NCBI GenBank assembly: GCA_019634975.1
Contig: JAHCAI010000005.1
Location: forward strand, 49,719 to 113,718
DNA from: Burkholderiales bacterium
GTDB lineage: Bacteria > Pseudomonadota > Gammaproteobacteria > Burkholderiales > SG8-41
Direction: 5' to 3'
Length of the DNA stretch: 64,000 bases
This document shows positions 1 through 9,501 of this stretch, piece by piece. Both the position numbers and the translations under genes were made by a program. The number at the start of each line of letters is the position of its first letter. Position 1 is the stretch's first letter. Under the pieces are notes generated by a model. The model had not been told where the DNA came from. It did not search any database and was given only the letters and a program-made list of their open reading frames with translations.

Positions 1-2
1 AG

Positions 3-47
3 ATGATGCAGCACGACCAGATGATGCAAGGCATGCCCGCCAAGTGA
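3..47 (+). CDS. 3' end of an upstream CDS with a Met/His/Gln-rich tail (partial)
   Basis: Frame 3 stays open from the window edge to a TGA at 45-47. The visible tail is 14 residues and is rich in Met, His, Asp and Gln (it contains MMQHDQMM and QGMPAK). Such Met/His clusters are common at the ends of periplasmic copper-binding proteins, and the next two genes are copper-related, so a copper-handling protein is likely. The family cannot be assigned from this stub. The apparent ATG at position 3 is probably an internal methionine. Confidence 0.4.
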   Translation: MMQHDQMMQGMPAK

Positions 48-101
48 GTAGACGGAAGCGTCTTGCCTCGCGGGAGGCCTCCTTCAAGAGAGGGAATATC
101 C

Positions 102-407
102 ATGGATACAGAAAGCCTAAAAAACCTCGGCTGGCTTCTCGTCTGGGGCGCCCTGTTTTTCGTGATGATGCGATACGGCTGCGGGGCGCACATGATGGGC
201 AGACACAGCAAGCGCCAGAAACATCACAACTCCGCATCGAACGGAGAAACCAAAGACCCGGTCTGCGGGATGAGCCTCAGCCCGGCAAAAGCCGCAGCAG
301 CATCCGCTCTGAAGGGAAACACCTACTACTTCTGCTCCACGTCATGCCGCGACAAGTTCGAGAAGGCGCCGGGCGCCTACATTACCGTCGCGCATGAGAC
401 GCATTGA
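102..407 (+). CDS. YHS-domain protein with one N-terminal membrane segment
   Basis: A 101-residue protein. The start at 102 is chosen for the purine-rich AGAGAGGGA about 9 bp upstream; an in-frame ATG at 63 lacks a comparable site. Residues about 8-26 form one hydrophobic segment, followed by a short basic/His-rich stretch. The C-terminal part is a YHS domain: it has DPVCGM, then YYFC and a second Cys in a STSCRDKF context. YHS domains bind heavy metals and are often found next to or fused to copper P-type ATPases, which fits the copA-like gene 120 bp downstream. A membrane-anchored copper-binding accessory role is inferred. Confidence 0.7.
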   Translation: MDTESLKNLGWLLVWGALFFVMMRYGCGAHMMGRHSKRQKHHNSASNGETKDPVCGMSLSPAKAAAASALKGNTYYFCSTSCRDKFEKAPGAYITVAHETH

Positions 408-527
408 CACACGGTCCAATCGAAAGAGCAGCAGCGCACAGAAACTCCCGCATTCACGGCTTAGCTTTAAAGTGTCAAATGTCGTAATGTTTATCCGTCA
501 GCCCTGCGGCGATCAAGGAGACCGGCA

Positions 528-2732
528 ATGAAAACAGACGTAAAACATACCCACCATGATCATAACCACGATCAGGATCACAAAAGATACATGCCGCACG
601 AACCCGCTGACTCGGCAGGCACTGCGCAATGGACCTGCCCGATGCATCCGGAGATTCTGCGCAATGCTGCCGGTGACTGTCCGATCTGCGGCATGGCCCT
701 GGTGCCCGTTGCCGGAACCGCGGAAGTCGATGACAGTGAACTTCGCGACCTGACACGCCGCCTGTGGATCGGCATCGTGTTGTCGATCCCGCTTGTGGTG
801 CTCGCGATGTCACCCATGGTAGGCATAAGTGAACCCTTCGGACTGGCGCCAAAACAACGCGGCTGGTGGGAGTTTGTGCTGGGCACACCGGTAGTGCTGT
901 GGGTAGGCTGGCCGATCCTGCGCAAGTTCTGGCTGTCGCTTGCACACCGTGCGCTCAACATGTATTCGCTGATCGGCTTGGGCGTGGGACTGGCCTACCT
1001 GTTCAGCCTCGCCGCAGTGTTTCTCCCCAGCCTGTTTCCACCAGAGTTCCGCGAACATGACGGCGCAGTCGGCACCTATTTCGAAGCTGCCGCAGTCATA
1101 GTGACGCTGGTCATTCTCGGCGACGTGCTTCAGGCACGCGCCATGGGGCAGACCAGTCAGGCAATTCGGGAACTGCTGCAACTCGCGCCCAACCTCGCCT
1201 GGCGCCTGCGCGAGGATGGCATCGAGGAGCAGGTGGCGCTCGACTCGGTCATGGTCGGCGACCGCCTGCGCGTAAAGCCTGGGGAGAAGATACCAGTAGA
1301 CGGCAACGTGATCGATGGTGCAAGCCGCGTGGATGAATCGATGATCACCGGGGAACCTGTGCCTGTCGCCAAGGCGGCCGGTGACCGGGTGACTGGTGCG
1401 ACCATCAACGGCAGCGGCTCACTGGTGATGCGCGCCGAACGCGTGGGATCAGACACATTGCTCGCCAAAATCGTGCATATGGTAGGTGAAGCGCAGCGCA
1501 CACGAGCGCCAATCCAAAGGCTCGCTGACATCATTGCCGCGTATTTCGTTCAAGTCGTTGTCGTGATCGCAGTCGTGACTGCGCTGGTCTGGTGGATTTC
1601 CGGGCCAGAGCCTCGTCTTGCGTACGCACTGCTGAACGCCATCGCCGTGCTGATCATCGCCTGCCCCTGTGCCGTCGGACTGGCCACACCGATTTCAATG
1701 ACAGTCGCCATGGGTGAAGGCGCGCGCTCGGGTATCCTGTTCCGCAGTGCCGAAGCGATCGAGCGCATGCGCGATATCGATACCCTGGTCATCGACAAGA
1801 CAGGCACCCTGACAAAGGGCAAACCTGCACTTACCGATTTTGCAGCGGCCGGCATGCCTGAAGACGAGGCACTCGCGCTGATGGCCGCAGTCGAACAACT
1901 GTCCGAGCACCCCATAGCGCATGCCGTGGTCGAAGGCGCCAAAGCCCGCAATCTCGTGCTACAGACGGTTGAAAAATTCGAAGCCGCCAACGGCTTGGGC
2001 GTACAAGCGGAAATTGCGGCCCACAAGATCCTGGTCGGTAACCGGGATTTCCTGAAAAAATACGATATTGATACACGGCAATGGGAAACGCAGGCGGAGA
2101 CCCTGCGCGACCAGGCCAAAACCGTGGTGTTTCTGGGAGTGGACGGGGCTGCCATCGCCATCGCAGCCGTCGCCGATCCGATCAAGGACAGCACACCCGA
2201 AGCGATTGCGGAGCTCAAGCGCACCGGTGTACGCATCGTTATGCTGACCGGTGATTCGCGCCGCACCGCCGAGGCTGTTGCACAGCAACTCGGCATCGAC
2301 GAAGCACTGGCCGAAGTGCTGCCGGAAGACAAGGCTGGCCATGTCAGGCGCCTGCAATCAGAGGGACACAAGGTCGCAATGGCAGGAGATGGCATCAACG
2401 ACGCTCCTGCCCTTGCCCAGGCTGACGTCGGCATCGCCATGGGTACCGGCACCGACGTTGCCATGGAAAGCGCTGGCGTAACCTTGATCAAGGGCGATCT
2501 GCGTGGCATTGCCCGTGCCGCCAAGCTGTCCCGTGCAACGATGCGCAACATCCGCCAGAACCTGGTATTCGCCTTCGGCTACAACGCGCTCGGGATTCCG
2601 ATTGCAGCAGGCGCGTTGTATCCTGCTTTCGGGATTTTGCTGTCGCCCATCTTTGCGGGCGCAGCGATGGCATTGAGCTCAGTCTCGGTCGTCACGAACG
2701 CACTGCGTCTTCGTCGTCAGTCCGCGAGATGA
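528..2732 (+). CDS. copA: Copper-translocating P1B-type ATPase
   Basis: A 734-residue P1B ATPase that would export Cu(I) (or Ag(I)) from the cytoplasm using ATP. The N-terminus is His-rich, followed by a heavy-metal-binding domain of the WTCPMHPEI...CPICGM type (about residues 36-62) instead of a CxxC HMA domain. Family motifs are intact: TGE in the actuator domain, CPC at residues 379-381 in the ion-binding helix, the phosphorylated Asp423 in DKTGTLT, the SEHP motif, and GDGINDAP at about 620-627. AAGGAG lies 7 bp before the ATG. With the YHS gene just upstream it forms a copper-detoxification unit. CPC plus this N-terminal domain favours copper over zinc or cadmium. Confidence 0.93.
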   Translation: MKTDVKHTHHDHNHDQDHKRYMPHEPADSAGTAQWTCPMHPEILRNAAGDCPICGMALVPVAGTAEVDDSELRDLTRRLWIGIVLSIPLVVLAMSPMVGISEPFGLAPKQRGWWEFVLGTPVVLWVGWPILRKFWLSLAHRALNMYSLIGLGVGLAYLFSLAAVFLPSLFPPEFREHDGAVGTYFEAAAVIVTLVILGDVLQARAMGQTSQAIRELLQLAPNLAWRLREDGIEEQVALDSVMVGDRLRVKPGEKIPVDGNVIDGASRVDESMITGEPVPVAKAAGDRVTGATINGSGSLVMRAERVGSDTLLAKIVHMVGEAQRTRAPIQRLADIIAAYFVQVVVVIAVVTALVWWISGPEPRLAYALLNAIAVLIIACPCAVGLATPISMTVAMGEGARSGILFRSAEAIERMRDIDTLVIDKTGTLTKGKPALTDFAAAGMPEDEALALMAAVEQLSEHPIAHAVVEGAKARNLVLQTVEKFEAANGLGVQAEIAAHKILVGNRDFLKKYDIDTRQWETQAETLRDQAKTVVFLGVDGAAIAIAAVADPIKDSTPEAIAELKRTGVRIVMLTGDSRRTAEAVAQQLGIDEALAEVLPEDKAGHVRRLQSEGHKVAMAGDGINDAPALAQADVGIAMGTGTDVAMESAGVTLIKGDLRGIARAAKLSRATMRNIRQNLVFAFGYNALGIPIAAGALYPAFGILLSPIFAGAAMALSSVSVVTNALRLRRQSAR

Positions 2733-2815
2733 ATCAGGCAACGAAGGGCAGTGACTGTCGGAGGAACGTATCCGCGGCCAACCCCGAAACTCCTGACTGT
2801 TCATTTTGCGATGAC

Positions 2816-2843
2816 AAAATTACGTTTATAAACATATACTTAA
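2816..2843 (-). repeat. AT-rich dispersed element, copy A (divergent)
   Basis: This stretch stands out as AT-rich in a GC-rich region. Read on the minus strand it gives TTAAGTATATGTTTATAAAC, which matches the first half of five other copies in the window. It lies between the convergent ends of the P-type ATPase gene and cydB. It is the most diverged copy. Confidence 0.5.
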
Positions 2844-2865
2844 CCGATGCCCCCGATTATGCTGC

Positions 2866-3843
2866 TCATTTGTACAAAGCCTCGCGCACCTTGCCGCGGA
2901 ACACCCGGTAGGCAAACACCGTGTAGCCGGCAATGAAGGGCAGCACGATGGCCGCGCCCCAGAACATGAACCACAGCGCGCTATCATGCGAAGCCGCATC
3001 CCAGATGGTCATGCGGTCGACAACGACATAGGGAAAGATGCTGTAGGCGAGTCCGAGGAAAGCCAGCACGTAGATCGCCACCGCACCGGCAAAGGGTTTC
3101 CAGTCGGCAACACCGGCGCGCAGGCTGTGCCACAGCCAGAGGCCGGCAGCCAGGCTCGCCGCAGGCAGCAGCATCAGGCCCAGCGTGCGCGGAAAATCGA
3201 ACCACTTGTCACGCACTGTTTCGCTGGCCAGCGGCGTTGCAATCGATACCAGCGCGACGCCCAGCGCCACCCATAACAGTCCCCATTTCGCCCAGGCCCG
3301 TGCCTTGCGCTGCAGCTCGCCCTCGGTGCGCAGCACCAGCCAGGTCGCGCCGAGCAGCACGTAACCGCCGCAGACGCTGCCGCCGACCAGCAGCGCAAAC
3401 AGCCAGTAGGCGAAACCCGGCTCGAAACCGGTGATGTAGCGGCCGAGCATGAAACCCTGGGCGAGGCTGGCGAGGAAGGAGCCGAACCAGAACAGCCAGT
3501 TCCACAGTTCCGCGTGCCAGCCCAGCGCCTTCATCCGGAATTCGAAGGCCACGCCGCGGAACATCAGGCCGATCAGCATCACCGTCACCGGCAGATAGAG
3601 CTCGCCCAGCACCACGCCATGCGCTTTCGGAAACGCCACCAGCAGCAGGCCGATGCCCAGTACCAGCCAGGTTTCGTTGGCATCCCAGAACGGGCCGATC
3701 GAGGCCACCATCAGGTCCTGCTCCGAAGCACTGGCCGCCGGCATCAGCATGCCGACGCCGAGGTCGTAACCGTCGAGCACGACATAGGCAAGGATCGATA
3801 CCCCCATCAGCACCGCAAACACCACCGGCAGGTCGATATTCAT
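2866..3843 (-). CDS. cydB: Cytochrome bd-type ubiquinol oxidase subunit II
   Basis: A 325-residue polytopic membrane protein, subunit II of the high-affinity quinol oxidase that reduces O2 to water. It opens with MNIDLPVVFAVLMG and the family signature VLDGYDLGVGM, followed by about eight hydrophobic helices. Its ATG overlaps the cydA stop by 4 bp (ATGA), so the two are translationally coupled. An upstream-extended frame exists but only shadows cydA. It is shorter than E. coli CydB (about 379 residues) and nearer cyanide-insensitive CioB in length. No cydX-like small gene is evident downstream. Confidence 0.92.
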   Translation of the reverse strand: MNIDLPVVFAVLMGVSILAYVVLDGYDLGVGMLMPAASASEQDLMVASIGPFWDANETWLVLGIGLLLVAFPKAHGVVLGELYLPVTVMLIGLMFRGVAFEFRMKALGWHAELWNWLFWFGSFLASLAQGFMLGRYITGFEPGFAYWLFALLVGGSVCGGYVLLGATWLVLRTEGELQRKARAWAKWGLLWVALGVALVSIATPLASETVRDKWFDFPRTLGLMLLPAASLAAGLWLWHSLRAGVADWKPFAGAVAIYVLAFLGLAYSIFPYVVVDRMTIWDAASHDSALWFMFWGAAIVLPFIAGYTVFAYRVFRGKVREALYK

Positions 3844-5162
3844 TTCCGCATCTCCTGCTGTTCTGCCCCCTTGCCGGCCATGTGCGTGATCACCACAAAA
3901 TACGCCAGCAGCATCAGGCTGTAGGCCAGCACGTAACCGGTGAGGCTGGCGCCGAGCTCGGCACCCGAGACATGGCCGACGGCATCCCGGGTGCGCAGGA
4001 TTCCAGTCACCAGCCAGGGCTGGCGGCCGATCTCGGTGACGATCCAGCCCGCGAGCGTGGCAATCCAGCCCGAGAAAGTGAACGCGGCAAAAGTCCACAG
4101 CAGTGCGCGCGGCAATGTCCCGCCGCGGCGCAGCCGCCAGACGCCGAACCAGGCCAGCGCCAGCATGCCGACGCCGATGCCGACCATCAGGCGAAAAGCG
4201 TAGAACACCGGCGCCACCGGCGGCCGGTCCGGCTCAAACTCGTCGAGGCCCTTCAATTCGCCATCGGGATCATGCTTCAGGACCAGCGCAGCGCCCTTGG
4301 GGATTTCAATGGCGTAATCGTTGCGTCGTTCCTGTTCGTTGGGCACCGCGAACAGCACCAGCGGCGCACCCTTTTCCGTTTTCCAGATGCCTTCGATCGC
4401 GGCAATCTTCGCCGGCTGGTGTTCCAGCGTGTTGAGTCCGTGCAGGTCCCCGACAAAAATCTGCGTCGGCGCCAGCACCGCGGCCACCAGCACCCCGGCG
4501 CGCAGCGTCTTCAGCGCCGACGCGTCATCGGGCGCCTTCAGCAGCCGCCACGCCGACAATCCGGCAATCACGAAAGATGCAGTCAGCCCGGAAGCCAGCA
4601 TCATGTGCGTGAAGCGGTACGGGAACGAGGGATTGAAAATCACCTGCAACCAGTCACCGGCGATCAGCTGGCCGTCGGCGATCACGTGGCCAACGGGGGT
4701 ATGCATCCAGGAATTGAGCGCGAGGATCCAGAACGCCGACAGCGAAGTGCCGATGGCGACGATCACCGTCGACAGGATATGCAGCCAGGACGGCACGCGG
4801 TTCATGCCGAAAAGCATGATGCCGAGGAAGGTGGCCTCGAGAAAAAATGCCGTCAGCACCTCGTAGGCGAGCAGCGGGCCGGCGATATTGCCGACCGTGT
4901 TCATGAAACCCGGCCAGTTGGTGCCGAACTGGAAACTCATGACGATGCCGGACACCACGCCCATCGCGAAACTGAGCGCGAAGACCTTGATCCACAGCCG
5001 GTAGATCGCCAGCCACGCAGGATCGCGGCTGCGCTCGTAACGCACGCGGAAATACACCAGGAACCAGGCCAGCGCGATGGTCAGGCTGGGGAAAAGAATG
5101 TGGAAGGCAATGTTCAGCCCGAACTGGGTGCGGGCCAGCAACAGGGCTTGTGCAGCGTCCAT
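3840..5162 (-). CDS. cydA: Cytochrome bd-type ubiquinol oxidase subunit I
   Basis: A 440-residue haem-bearing subunit I. The b595-type His ligand is visible near the N-terminus (NIAFHILFP, His21), a second conserved His sits in YRFTHMMLASG, and the C-terminal part has GRQPW. The ATG at 5162 is preceded by a GGAAGGAGCG ribosome site; a longer in-frame start at 5252 reads through the leader and is unlikely. The protein is shorter than E. coli CydA (about 520), consistent with a short Q-loop of the CioA type; that subtype is inferred. No clear FNR box was seen in the 230 bp upstream, unlike the cco operon. Confidence 0.92.
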   Translation of the reverse strand: MDAAQALLLARTQFGLNIAFHILFPSLTIALAWFLVYFRVRYERSRDPAWLAIYRLWIKVFALSFAMGVVSGIVMSFQFGTNWPGFMNTVGNIAGPLLAYEVLTAFFLEATFLGIMLFGMNRVPSWLHILSTVIVAIGTSLSAFWILALNSWMHTPVGHVIADGQLIAGDWLQVIFNPSFPYRFTHMMLASGLTASFVIAGLSAWRLLKAPDDASALKTLRAGVLVAAVLAPTQIFVGDLHGLNTLEHQPAKIAAIEGIWKTEKGAPLVLFAVPNEQERRNDYAIEIPKGAALVLKHDPDGELKGLDEFEPDRPPVAPVFYAFRLMVGIGVGMLALAWFGVWRLRRGGTLPRALLWTFAAFTFSGWIATLAGWIVTEIGRQPWLVTGILRTRDAVGHVSGAELGASLTGYVLAYSLMLLAYFVVITHMAGKGAEQQEMRK

Positions 5163-5393
5163 CGTGCGCTCCTTCCCGGATAGGGCCCGCCGGGGTGGCG
5201 GGAAGTTCCCCTTCGAGGCGGGACTGTCATGGTACATCAGCCCACTCGCCAAGCCCCGCCATTACACCTGATGTGACTTGCCCGGGCCTGCGGTTTACGT
5301 CCCCCCTCCTTTGACTCACTCACTCTGAACTTCCGCGTCCTCCAGCAGTCCATCCGTTGCGGTTGCCTGTAAAGCCCCTTAAACTGCGCCCAC
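5163..5393. other. Divergent intergenic region between cydA and the copper operon
   Basis: About 230 bp that must hold the cydA promoter (-) and probably the promoter of the copper operon (+). I looked for TTGAT-N4-ATCAA and for CueR-type inverted repeats and found no convincing match. No ORF on either strand looks real. Confidence 0.4.
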
Positions 5394-5759
5394 ATGAAAC
5401 CGGTTCGACACCTTGCCGTCTGGCTGTTGCTGCTGGCCCTGCCGCTGCAGGGTCTGGCCGCATTCAAGCCCTCGGCGCACTGCAGCGATGCGCCGTCCAG
5501 CCAGGTCGTACAGGACAGCCACCACGGCCATCACGCCACCGCCCCGCAGGCGGATGAGCACCAGCATCACCCGCAGCCGGACACCGGTCAATCCTCCGAA
5601 CAGGCCGGCGGCCACTCCTGCTGCCATCATGTGTTTTCCGGAGTACCCGCCGCCGCAGTGCCGGGCCTGCCTGCCCCTCCCGGCAGCGTGACGCCCCGTG
5701 TTGCGCTGCTTGCCACTCTGCACATCCCCGAACTGCCCCAGCGCCCGCCCCGGGCCTGA
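5394..5759 (+). CDS. Secreted His-rich small protein, first gene of the copper operon
   Basis: A 121-residue protein with a clear Sec signal peptide (basic MKPVR, then a Leu-rich core ending in LAA near residue 23). The mature part has a dense His cluster (HHGHH, EHQHHP) and a Cys-Cys-His-His motif (CCHH), then a Pro-rich tail. It resembles small secreted proteins at the head of betaproteobacterial copper loci (DUF2946-like), but the family cannot be confirmed here. It may bind copper in the periplasm. Five further copper genes follow on the same strand, suggesting one transcript. Confidence 0.6.
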   Translation: MKPVRHLAVWLLLLALPLQGLAAFKPSAHCSDAPSSQVVQDSHHGHHATAPQADEHQHHPQPDTGQSSEQAGGHSCCHHVFSGVPAAAVPGLPAPPGSVTPRVALLATLHIPELPQRPPRA

Positions 5760-5848
5760 TTCCCGTCTGAACTGCAACGATGCCTGCGCCCTGTGCGCCG
5801 GCGTCATGTCGGGCAGTCACCCGCCCGCAATCTGCATCGGGGAATCAC

Positions 5849-6154
5849 ATGCAAGCGAAACTCGCAGCACTGTGCTGTGCGATTGCTGCCGCCTGGCTGT
5901 CGCCGGCGGCGGCGCAGCAAACCGAGCGCAAACACCCGGCCGATCCCTCGGCGGCGGTGCCGGCGCCGGTCCATTCATCGGCCTTCAGCGGCTACCAGCC
6001 GCTCGGCTCCGAAAAACCCGGACCCTGGCGCGAACTGAATGACGAGGTGGCCCGCATCGGGGGACACATCGGCATCCTCCGCGGCACGGCCCCGGGCGCG
6101 ACATCCGGCAAGGCCGGCGGACATGCCGGACATCATCCCGGGGGAAAGAAATGA
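5849..6154 (+). CDS. Small exported protein of the copper operon, unknown function
   Basis: A 101-residue protein starting MQAKLAALCC, with GGGGA about 7 bp upstream; the longer in-frame ORF starts without a ribosome site. The signal peptide ends near AAA at about residue 21. The mature part is dominated by a stretch around GYQPLGSEKPGPWRELNDEV and a His/Gly-rich tail (GGHAGHHPGG). It overlaps the following TolC-like gene by 4 bp (ATGA). I do not recognise a named family. The overlap and His-rich end point to a periplasmic copper accessory role. Confidence 0.6.
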   Translation: MQAKLAALCCAIAAAWLSPAAAQQTERKHPADPSAAVPAPVHSSAFSGYQPLGSEKPGPWRELNDEVARIGGHIGILRGTAPGATSGKAGGHAGHHPGGKK

Positions 6155-7563
6155 ACGCCCTGCGCAAGTTCATGATTGCCGCAGTTGCACTGCTGCTCGG
6201 CGGCTGCGCGACGTTTTCGGAAGACGGCGGCACCGGCAAGGTCAGTGAAGCTCTCTCGGCACGCGGACTCACCCAGCAGGCGCCGTGGATCAAATCCGAA
6301 GCGGATGCGGACCGCGCAGCCGACCAGGTGCGCAAGCTGCTGGCACAGCCGCTGAGCGCCGATGCCGCGGTGCAGATCGCGCTGCTCAACAACCGCGGCC
6401 TGCAGGCGCAGTACGCCGAACTGGGCATCGCCGAGGCCGATCTGGTGCAGGCCGGCCGCCTGCGCAATCCCGGCTTCTCCTTCGGCCGCAGCCATCGCGG
6501 CGACGAAGTCGAATACGAGCGCGCCTTCATCTTCGACCTGCTGGGCCTGCTGACGATGCCGGTGCGCACACGCATCGAGACGGAACGGTTCCAGCTCGCG
6601 CAGAACCGGCTCACCGCGGAAATTCTGCAGGTGGCTGCCGACACCCGGCGCGCCTGGATCCACGCGGTCGCCGCGCAGCAGTCGGCCGCCTATGGCGAAC
6701 AGGTCCGGGACGCGGCGGAAGCCGCGGCGGAACTGTCCCGGCGCATGGTCCGCGCCGGCAACTTCAGCAAGCTCGACCAGGCGCGGGAACAGGCCTTCTA
6801 CGCCGATGCCGCGACGCAACTCGCGCGGTCGCGCCAGGCCGCGCTGTCCTCGCGCGAGCAGCTCACCCGGCTGATGGGCCTGTGGGGCCAGGAGATCGCC
6901 TACCGGCTGCCGGAACGGCTGCCGGAACTGCCGCCGGCGCTGCGCGACATCGCGGATATCGAGCAGCAGGCCATGCGCCAGCGCCTCGACGTGCAGGGCG
7001 CGATGCAGGAAGCCGCGAACATCGCCAGCACCCTGGGCCTGACCCGGACCACCGGCTGGTTCAGCGTGCTCGAAGCCAAATACATGCGCAACAGCGAGAG
7101 CGGAGAACCGCGGCAGACCGGCTGGGAAATCGAGCTGCGGCTGCCGATCTTCGACTTCGGCACCGCGCGCAATGCCCGCGCCGAGCACATCTACATGCAG
7201 GCCGCCAATCGCGCCGCGGACCTTGCAGTGCGTGCGCGCTCCGAAGTGCGCGAGGCCTGGGGCGCCTGGCGCACGGCCTATGACCTCGCCCGGCACTACC
7301 GCGACGAGGTCGTGCCGCTGCGCGCGCGCATCGCCGAAGAAACCCTGCTGCGCTACAACGGCATGCTGATGAGCGTGTTCGAGCTGCTTGCCGAGTCCCG
7401 GCAGCAGGTCGGCGCCGTGATCGCCGCGATCGAGGCGCAACGCGACTTCTGGATCGCCGACACCACGCTGCAGTTCTCCATCAACGGCAAGTCCCCGGGC
7501 GCCATCGCCGCGCCCGGCGGCGGCCTGCGCGCAACGGCCGCAGCGGCCGAAGCCGGACACTGA
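6151..7563 (+). CDS. TolC-family outer membrane efflux lipoprotein
   Basis: A 470-residue outer-membrane-factor-like protein. The N-terminus is a lipoprotein signal with lipobox LGGC (Cys19). The rest is long, Ala/Arg/Gln-rich and helical in two similar halves, as in the TolC/CusC fold, with NNRGLQAQYAELGIAEADL and RNPGFSFG in the first repeat. In canonical systems such a protein forms the outer-membrane duct of an RND or ABC efflux pump. No RND or adaptor gene is adjacent, so its partner is unknown; in this operon it accompanies a multicopper oxidase, as in several betaproteobacterial copper loci. Confidence 0.82.
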   Translation: MNALRKFMIAAVALLLGGCATFSEDGGTGKVSEALSARGLTQQAPWIKSEADADRAADQVRKLLAQPLSADAAVQIALLNNRGLQAQYAELGIAEADLVQAGRLRNPGFSFGRSHRGDEVEYERAFIFDLLGLLTMPVRTRIETERFQLAQNRLTAEILQVAADTRRAWIHAVAAQQSAAYGEQVRDAAEAAAELSRRMVRAGNFSKLDQAREQAFYADAATQLARSRQAALSSREQLTRLMGLWGQEIAYRLPERLPELPPALRDIADIEQQAMRQRLDVQGAMQEAANIASTLGLTRTTGWFSVLEAKYMRNSESGEPRQTGWEIELRLPIFDFGTARNARAEHIYMQAANRAADLAVRARSEVREAWGAWRTAYDLARHYRDEVVPLRARIAEETLLRYNGMLMSVFELLAESRQQVGAVIAAIEAQRDFWIADTTLQFSINGKSPGAIAAPGGGLRATAAAAEAGH

Positions 7564-7579
7564 GATCAAGGAACCAATC

Positions 7580-8956
7580 ATGAACAACCGCAGAAACTTC
7601 CTGCGCGCCTCCGGCGCCGCCCTGCTCGGCGCAGCCACGGTCAGCCGTGCCGCGCAAGGCGCCGTGCCCGAGGCGCCGATGCAGTCGAAACCCGACACCC
7701 AGCCGCCGCTGATGCCGGCGAACGGCCGACCCTACAACCCCGTGGTCACGCTCAACGGCTGGACCCTGCCTTGGCGCATGAACCGCGGCTGGAAGGAATT
7801 CCACCTCGTCGCCGAACCGGTGCGCCGCCAGATCGCTCCCGGCATGACCGCCAACCTCTGGGGCTACAACGGCCAGTCGCCGGGCCCGACCATCGAATGC
7901 GTCGAGGGCGACAAGGTGCGCATCTTCGTCACCAACAGGCTGCCGGAACACACGACCATCCACTGGCACGGCATCCTGCTGCCCAGCGGCATGGACGGCG
8001 TCGGCGGCCTGACCCAGCCGCAGATACCGGCCGGCAAGACCTTCGTCTACGAATTCGAGATGAAAAAATCCGGCACCTTCATGTATCACCCCCACGCCGA
8101 CGAGATGGTGCAGATGGCAATGGGCATGATGGGCTTCCTGGTGGTGCACCCGAAGAATCCGAACTTCATGAAGGTCGACCGCGATTTCGTGTTCCTGCTG
8201 AACGCCTTCGACATCGAACCCGGTGCCGCCACACCGAAGGTCAACACCATGCTCGACTTCAACCTGTGGTGCTGGAACTCGCGCGCCTTTCCCGGCATCG
8301 ACCCCTTCGTCGTGCGCACCGGCGACCGCGTGCGCATCCGCTTCGGCAACCTGACGATGACCAACCATCCGGTGCACATGCACGGCTACGACTTCGAGGT
8401 CACCTGCACCGACGGCGGCTGGGTGCCGAAATCGGCGCGCTGGCCGGAAGTCACGGTGGACGTCGCGGTCGGCCAGATGCGCGCCTTCGAGTTCACCGCG
8501 GACGTGCCCGGCGACTGGGCCATCCACTGCCACAAGTCGCACCACGTGATGAACGCGATGGGCCACGGCGTGCCGACAATGATCGGCGTCGACCACCGCG
8601 GCGTCGCGCAGAAGATCATGAAGTTGGTGCCCGACTACATGGTGATGGGCGAGCGCGGCATGGCCGACATGGGCGAGATGGAAATGCCGCTGCCCGACAA
8701 CACGCTGCCGATGATGACCGGCCACGGCCCCTTCGGCCCGCTGGAAATGGGCGGCATGTTCACGGTGGTCAAGGTGCGCGACGGACTCGCGCGCAATGAC
8801 TACAAGGACCCGGGCTGGTACAAACATCCGCCGGGCACGGTGTCCTACGAGTGGACCGGCGAGGCGCCGGCTCCGGTCAAGGCTGCGCCGGCAACAGCAG
8901 CGACGCCGGGGCGCGAATTCCGCGCACGCAAGCCGGCTTCCGGACACAATCACTAA
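7580..8956 (+). CDS. Tat-exported multicopper oxidase
   Basis: A 458-residue periplasmic multicopper oxidase. The N-terminus carries a twin-arginine motif (RRNFLR) and a hydrophobic stretch. All four copper-ligand segments are present in order: HWHG (128-131), HPH (170-172), HPVHMHG (263-269) and HCHKSHH (316-322). It probably oxidises Cu(I) to less toxic Cu(II), as CueO/CopA-type enzymes do; the substrate is inferred. The C-terminal third is Met-rich (GEMEMPLP, GHGPFGPLEMGGM), another copper-resistance trait. Its TAA stop is also the first three bases of AT-rich repeat copy B, which occupies the gap to the cupredoxin gene. Confidence 0.88.
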   Translation: MNNRRNFLRASGAALLGAATVSRAAQGAVPEAPMQSKPDTQPPLMPANGRPYNPVVTLNGWTLPWRMNRGWKEFHLVAEPVRRQIAPGMTANLWGYNGQSPGPTIECVEGDKVRIFVTNRLPEHTTIHWHGILLPSGMDGVGGLTQPQIPAGKTFVYEFEMKKSGTFMYHPHADEMVQMAMGMMGFLVVHPKNPNFMKVDRDFVFLLNAFDIEPGAATPKVNTMLDFNLWCWNSRAFPGIDPFVVRTGDRVRIRFGNLTMTNHPVHMHGYDFEVTCTDGGWVPKSARWPEVTVDVAVGQMRAFEFTADVPGDWAIHCHKSHHVMNAMGHGVPTMIGVDHRGVAQKIMKLVPDYMVMGERGMADMGEMEMPLPDNTLPMMTGHGPFGPLEMGGMFTVVKVRDGLARNDYKDPGWYKHPPGTVSYEWTGEAPAPVKAAPATAATPGREFRARKPASGHNH

Positions 8957-8985
8957 GTATTTGATTTTATTATTATTTTTATTAA
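8954..8985 (+). repeat. AT-rich dispersed element, copy B
   Basis: Begins with TAAGTATTTGATTTTATT and continues as pure A/T with few exceptions to 8985. The oxidase stop codon is its first TAA, and the ribosome site of the cupredoxin gene (AAGGA) starts as it ends. The first 13 bases read on the other strand (AATCAAATACTTA) fit the IHF consensus WATCAA-N4-TTR. Confidence 0.75.
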
Positions 8986-8994
8986 GGACGCTCG

Positions 8995-9498
8995 ATGAAC
9001 ATCCGTTACCCGCTGGTAGCCGCACTGATGCTTGCCGCTTTCTCGACAGCACCCGCCTGGGCACATGGTGAAGCCCATGGCAAAAAAAGCGGCAAACCGG
9101 CCGCGATCAATCCGGAGGAAAAAGCCTTCGGCAAGCAGGGCGACCCGAAACGAATCGACCGCACCATCCATGTCGACATGAACGACAAGATGCGTTTCAC
9201 GCCGTCTGCGCTGACCGTGAAACAGGGCGAAACCATCCGCTTCATCGTCAAGAACTCGGGCAAGGTCATGCACGAGTTCGTGCTCGGCAACATGGCAGAG
9301 TTGAAGGAACACGCCGAGCTGATGAAAAAATTCCCGGACATGGAGCACGACGAGCCGTACATGGCCCATGTTTCGCCCGGCAAGACGGAAACCATCGTCT
9401 GGCAGTTCACCAGGGCCGGCGAGTTCCATTTCGGCTGCCTGTTGCCCGGACATTTCGAGGCCGGTATGGTCGGCAAGGTCAACGTAACCCGGAGGTGA
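8995..9498 (+). CDS. Periplasmic cupredoxin (plastocyanin/azurin-like)
   Basis: A 167-residue exported type-1 copper protein. A signal peptide ends near AWA at residue 23. The cupredoxin fold carries the expected ligands: His93 in VMHEF, then Cys148, His153 and Met158 in the FGCLLPGHFEAGM loop. An insertion rich in Glu, His and Met (about 100-125) separates the His from the Cys loop. It would accept or buffer copper, or carry electrons, next to the multicopper oxidase. Spacing to both neighbours is short and all read in one direction, so operonic expression is likely. Confidence 0.88.
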   Translation: MNIRYPLVAALMLAAFSTAPAWAHGEAHGKKSGKPAAINPEEKAFGKQGDPKRIDRTIHVDMNDKMRFTPSALTVKQGETIRFIVKNSGKVMHEFVLGNMAELKEHAELMKKFPDMEHDEPYMAHVSPGKTETIVWQFTRAGEFHFGCLLPGHFEAGMVGKVNVTRR

Positions 9499-9501
9499 TC
9501 C

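Noticed and set aside
2729..2911. A 60-codon plus-strand ORF after the copA-like gene
   Set aside because: It overlaps the copA-like stop and cydB end, spans the AT-rich element and has no ribosome site or family features.
3882..5183. A 433-codon plus-strand frame opposite cydA
   Set aside because: Shadow of cydA with no domain features.
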